Assembly (NCBI RefSeq): GCF_902148845.1
Contig: NC_043760.1
Coordinates: 10,952,994 to 11,016,993 of the forward strand
Length of the DNA: 64,000 bases
From: Salarias fasciatus
Lineage: Eukaryota; Chordata; Actinopteri; Blenniiformes; Blenniidae
Reading direction: 5' to 3'
Positions within the stretch are counted from its first letter, which is position 1; each line of letters starts with the position of its first letter. Positions 59,052-64,000 of this stretch are shown piece by piece. The notes beneath the pieces were generated by a model. The model was not told where the DNA came from. It was given only the letters and a program-made list of their open reading frames with translations, and did no database searches. The position numbers were made by a program, and so were the translations under genes.

Positions 59052-61897
59052 ATGGTCAGTGAACTGCCTCGATGAAGTGTGACTCACAAGTCCCAAAATA
59101 AAGCCAACCGAAGGGCAGTGTAGAAGTCTGGACTCTGAGGGAGGGCGTGTTTACCTTTCAATTGGAAAAAAAAAAGTAGGATGGAAAATAACTCCTGAAG
59201 TGGGAATGAAAAGGAGCAAACAGCCAAGGAAACGAGGCCTGACTGTGTTCTCCCCGTGGCACCGAGCTGCGAACACATTCCTCGCATCCTGTCAGTCCGG
59301 ACTGTGGTGAGAAGTGGCATCTGCCAGCAGGAGGTGCGGTGGAGAGAAACAGGGACAACATGAAGACTGTTTCACTGGACAATGAGAGGAAAAGACAGTT
59401 GCCACACAGGAATACAACCACAGTGACTTCAGGAAAGCTTTTCCTTTCAGGAAGTGTTTGATTGGCTTTTATCAGTGAAAGACAGAGACGGCATCTGGAG
59501 ATCAGCTTTCAGTGAAAAGCTGCAGCAGTGTGGTTTGACAGAGACCGAGCATCTCCAGAAACATCAGGACAGGACAAATCCGCACATCATACAGCTGGAT
59601 GGAGCTTGAATAGGGTTCGAAATCTGCATTTTATCTTTCTGCTGCATAAAACAACTTTTTTATGTGTGAGTTTGAGGTGCCTTTATTTTGCCGTTATGAA
59701 CTGAGTTGAATTAATCAGCTATAGAAGATGACGAGACAGAAGTTTTAGCCTCAGCTTAAAATGAGGGAGGGTGAAGGGTTAAATATGATGCCTCCAACTA
59801 GTGAAATTATGGCTTTGACAATATATAAAACTGAATCTTTCCCATTTCTGTTAAAACTTTGAAATATTTTATTGAATGAATTTTTTGAAGGAAAAAACAT
59901 TTAATAAAAGTTTAGTTTAAAAAAAATATATATTTGTCGAAGAGTACATTTTAGGCAGTTAATGTCATGTGAGATGATTGGGTACATATTATTATTATTA
60001 ACTATGTGAGCAGCCTAAAGTGTAACAGGTGTGTCAGATTTATATAGTAAAGTACTGTACAGGAAAGTAAAGTAAATGTTTTTAACTTGACAAAAAGTTT
60101 TTATTTCTCACGAATCCCAGCAGCTGTTAACCATAAAATGTCAGTTTTGTTAATGTCAGTGCCTCATTTATGATATGACTTTGAAATGTAAAACTTCTGT
60201 TGGGTTTTGGGTATCTGTTTACGCGACAACGCCCGGAACCACTGAAAAAGCAACTTTTTGAAACCTGCAACATAAATACACTTAATTGTTTTATTTCTAT
60301 ATCTTTTAAATGAAAGCTTAAAGTTTACTACGTCACTTTCATAATGTTGGTTCCTGAGAGCTGAGGCTTTGCTTTACTTGGATTTAAAAATAAATTTATT
60401 TAATGTGGTTTTTTTTTCTTCTGAGCTGCTGCTGAAGTAGCGTTAATCACTGTGACAGGTACATAAATGTGTCAATCAGAAAATGGTACATACCCTGATA
60501 AAACTGCACCTTGGTGCATGTGAGACCAGTGAATTTATCTCACTTGTGTGAGGTACTGTTATGGACTCTGACCACCTCGAGAAAGATTCTTACAGAAAAA
60601 AACAACTAATGTGATAGAAAATCTTTCTTGTTCCTTTTGTAAAACATCCTGTAATTCATACTTTATTAATCTGCCAATGATGATAAAAACAGTATAAGAT
60701 GGTAGTATTAGGATTTAAAAGAGCACAGCACAACATGGATTTATACATTTTACATAAAATGTAAGTCAACTTGAAGGCTGATGTCAGCATTAAAGTCATG
60801 AATACTGGAGTCAGACTGAGATGTTTCAGTCTTTGACACGCTGGAGGATGAGACCATCCTCACACATCTTGAAACACATGCTTCCCCCAAACTATCTATT
60901 CGAGTTTAATTTGAATACTGGACTTACTTGTATGTTATTTTAACCTGATAAGAAATATTTGTCAAGGATATCTTGAACTCAGGTGTGATTGGATAAAGCA
61001 GTACAGAAGAGGGATGACTGATTTCATCTAAAAATGTGAAAAATAGGAGGTAAAACTCATAAAATCGTCCTGACGCCCAGATTTTTCCACCGATCAGCCT
61101 CATCAGACTCCACCTGATCGTACACTTTGCAAGCCACTGCTCTGCATGATCCACGCCTCAAGCATCACGAACATCTGTGTCAGATTTCATGGTCATCTGT
61201 CAAATAGCTGGATTGAAGCAGCACCTCTGAGCCGAGGTGGTCACAAACTGCCTGCAGAAATGTTTCTGTACTGTGAGAAGTGGTCGTTTCTTTTGACTTT
61301 CTTTTGAAAACAAAGCCTTTATTCCAGCTCCTGGGTGCTGTTTGGCCTCACCGCAGCACAGACTGCTGAGCGAGTGTTGCTGTTCTTACTCAGCATGCAG
61401 GCTGCAGGGAGCTGCACACACTGACTCCTCTTCTCTCAGCTAATGAAATCGCTGGAGATTGATGCCAGGACGGAATCAGGATTTATGCTGACGTGTGTCC
61501 CTTGAAAATGCAGCGGCTGTTAAATTAACGGCGTGGTCCACAGTGCGGGAATACATGTGTGAGCAGTATGTCTGCTGCTGGGACGCAAGAGTTTTGAAAT
61601 ACCTGCCTGCACAAGAATAAAAAGAACCTTCTAATATCCAGCTGTTTCTGATTCAGCACAGCTGGCTGTCTAATGCCATGCCAGGACGTTGCTCCTCTAT
61701 AAAATAACACAAACAGAGTGATTCTAAACAGGGCATAAATAATATAATGTTGCAATCATTTGTGTTTGCATAGAGTGGGTGGATGAACACAAAGTTTGCA
61801 CTGTTCACTTTTGGATTGAGGGAGAAGTACGTGAAAAAAAAATGACATCTGCTTCTTCTCCTCAGCGTTTTTCCACTGGCATGCGTTAGGGACAGAA

Positions 61898-62177
61898 ATG
61901 GATCCCGAAGGCTCACGTAAGTCAGACGCACTCAGAGTGCAGAAGCACAAACTGAATTTCAGCTTTGACGATCTTCCATCGATGTGAGGCGTCGTCTGGG
62001 TTCTTTCCGCCGCCGCAGGTCTCCAGGACGACCCTCACATCGCGGTGATGATGGCTGGCTCCACCCTCAGGAAGGTCAAGTCTCGCTCCTGGAAGAAGCA
62101 GAGACACTTCCGCCTGCTGGAGGACGGCCTGACCATCTGGTACAAGTCCAGATGGGCGGGAAGAGGCCACTCCACCT
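61898..62177 (+). CDS. plcd4: Phospholipase C delta, N-terminal part (probably plcd4), runs off the window
   Basis: PLC-delta enzymes hydrolyse PIP2 to IP3 and diacylglycerol after the PH domain docks on membrane PIP2. Two coding exons are visible: 61898-61916 (MDPEGS and one base) and 62019-62177, joined in phase. They encode MDPEGSRLQDDPHIAVMM and then the start of the PH domain, with motifs RKVKSRSWKKQRHFRLLEDG and TIWYKSRW. The K/R-rich beta-1/beta-2 loop is the PIP2-binding site, and the match is to the human PLCD4 RKVRSKSWKKLRYFRL block. The last seen donor is CACCT/GTGAGT at 62177. The assignment to PLCD4 rather than PLCD1 or PLCD3 rests on the neighbour cnot9, as in human. The 1.8 kb to the window edge is intron with no further exon seen. 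Confidence 0.8.
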
Positions 62178-62384
62178 GTGAGTACAGGAAGACGTCCACA
62201 ACCCGTTCACGAGTTTTACTCTTAATAAACAGCAGATAAAACCAGAAGGTGCCACTGATACTAAAACTAATCAGAAAGAGTTCACAATTGCCTCTGTAAT
62301 GATAATGATCTTTCTGCTGCTGCTGCTGTGTTTATAACTTACATCAACTTTTACTATTAATATTACTGTTATTACTATTACTAG

Positions 62385-62638
62385 TACGACCACCGCAACA
62401 ACTAGTACCACTAATAATGTTATTCATATAGCATATTTCATGCAAGCATGTGGCTCAAAGTGATTAATAAGCTTATCAGAGAGAGATAAATATACATCAA
62501 ATTAAAGAAATCTTAAAAATGAGCTTATAAAACACAACAATAAAGTCAATAAACAATATGAAATATTAAAGTTAAATACAAGGGGAGTATGAAAAGAGAA
62601 GACAGAAGTCTAAGAGAGTGCTACTTCAAATTAAAAGC

Positions 62639-62673
<35 letters not shown>

Positions 62674-62700
62674 GGTACCAGATAAAATCTGGTGAACATG
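62385..62700. repeat. Dispersed repeat and long poly-A run in plcd intron
   Basis: The block ATTCATATAGCATATTTCATGC with GGCTCAAAGTGATTAATAAG resembles the common fish 'TTTATATAGCACATTTCATACA...CAAAGTGCTTTACA' dispersed repeat, diverged. It is followed at 62641-62671 by about 30 A. No coding potential. Confidence 0.5.
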
Positions 62701-64000
62701 AAGTTGAAAGAATTCCACTTCTTTGGTGTGTAAAAACAGAAAGCAGATGAAATTCCTGTTACACTGACAGAAGAGGAAGCAGTTCCCTCCAGCTCGGGAG
62801 AAATAAAACTATTAAAATGAATTTCTTATAAGGTAGAAAAATCCTTATCCTAGAAATAAAAGTGTAAATATCAATCCTTTACCTGTAAACTCATGTCAAA
62901 ACAATCACATTTTGTGTTTTTGATGTGTGTTTTTTTTTTTATTATCTGTGTATCACTATCAGTCTTTTTCCAGGGCTGTCAAATCATTTTAGTTCAGTTT
63001 TGTCTGATCTCTCTGATCTGCTGTTATTTTCTGACTAAACAAGCTGTCTTTTCAGAATGCTTTTTATTGACAAGTTGAAAAAATAGTCTTTCAGTTTCAT
63101 ACCGTGCTTACCACAACATCTGGAGTCTTCAGAGTTTCTTACTCCTCAGCAAAAAAAGCATGTGGAGACGAAAATAGCTTTATGATTTGATCCTGTAATC
63201 TGATTGGCTGCCATCTTTACTCCCCCTATTATTGTTGGTTCTGGATTTTGCCTCTCAAAAAAACAAAAAAACAAAAGTTAAACCTCAAAGTAAAAACAAC
63301 TGGAACTAATGGTCTACATTTATTATATCCTCCTTTTCAACTTGGAAGATATTTTTCGTCAACCAAAATGCATTAAAATAAATGTTCCAATATGTGATAA
63401 TTGATAATGTGTTTCTCTGCAGTTGGACTAGATTCTGTTGAATAATTTATCAACCACACTCACAGTGTTGAATAGAATAATGTTTCTAATGTCATGTTAT
63501 GTTAGAATAATGTTCTTGTGTTAATGCTGACAGTGAAAAATGAAACCAGGGAAGAGCGAGGGGCCCGCAGCCCTCCCACAAGGAATTCTCAGGGGACTCA
63601 AAGATAAAAATGTTGGGAAACATCTTATGAATCCAATAAAAACCAACCATTCAGTTGGTCTCGCAGCGTTTGCAAAAAAAAAAAGCAAAAAAAAAAAAAA
63701 AGCATGTAATTGAATTTTCCCGAGGAGCCGAAGTGTTGCTTCAAGAGGCTTACGTCAGCACAATGGAGGGCTTTATAAACTGATGATCAAAAATAGATTA
63801 TGAATGTGCCTCGTGGCGGCCGGTCCCATGACTCGTATTAACACAAGGTCATTATGAAAGAAGTGAATAATGTCAGTCCACAGCAGGTCAAATGCTAGTT
63901 TTAGTCAAAAATCAACAAGCTTGACTGTAATATGAGGAGTAGGTGATAAACTGTCATTTTGCTGGAACCCTGCAGTCTCAGTGACTGAGGTGGAGGCGGT

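Overview
This is a vertebrate nuclear segment, almost certainly from a ray-finned (teleost) fish. The genes are split into many GT-AG introns. The proteins match vertebrate orthologues nearly residue for residue, the introns are short, and the dispersed repeats are of teleost type: a 3' L1 fragment, a tRNA-derived SINE, hAT-like short elements and many CA/TG microsatellites. No bacterial, viral or organellar genes were seen.

Layout, left to right. 1-7.2 kb is a repeat-rich accessory region. It holds a small minus-strand gene for a His/Gly/Arg-rich protein with a Ser/Asp tail (3.4-4.7 kb), the TATA box and first exon of a sister copy whose body lies off the left edge (about 181-245), and an L1 fragment nested in an older dispersed repeat (0.84-2.83 kb). 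A short unrecognised minus-strand ORF lies at 7.41-7.63 kb. Then come lss (lanosterol synthase, minus, 8.0-19.6 kb, 22 coding exons), mcm3ap (GANP, minus, 20.9-32.3 kb, 28 coding exons), ybey (plus, 33.0-35.1 kb, 4 exons), usp37 (minus, 36.5-47.2 kb, 23 coding exons), cnot9 (plus, 47.8-53.5 kb, 8 exons), a 5 kb intergenic stretch with decayed repeats, and the 5' end of a phospholipase C delta gene, probably plcd4 (plus, from about 58.5 kb, running off the right edge).

The order LSS-MCM3AP-YBEY is that of human 21q22.3, and USP37-CNOT9-PLCD4 is that of human 2q35, with all orientations kept. The window therefore joins two ancient syntenic blocks, with the junction at the tail-to-tail ybey/usp37 boundary (about 35.1-36.5 kb). 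mcm3ap/ybey and usp37/cnot9 are both divergent pairs. The second pair shares a compact promoter with a perfect TCTCGCGAGA palindrome. The lss promoter carries two inverted ACTACATTTCCC (ZNF143-type) motifs, CCAAT boxes and a GC box.

The genes do not form one pathway. They serve sterol synthesis (lss), nuclear mRNA export (mcm3ap), mitochondrial rRNA maturation (ybey), cell-cycle deubiquitination (usp37), mRNA deadenylation (cnot9) and phosphoinositide signalling (plcd4). Exon boundaries were read by eye from splice signals and checked for phase. Each of the five complete multi-exon orthologues gives an uninterrupted frame of the length expected for its family.
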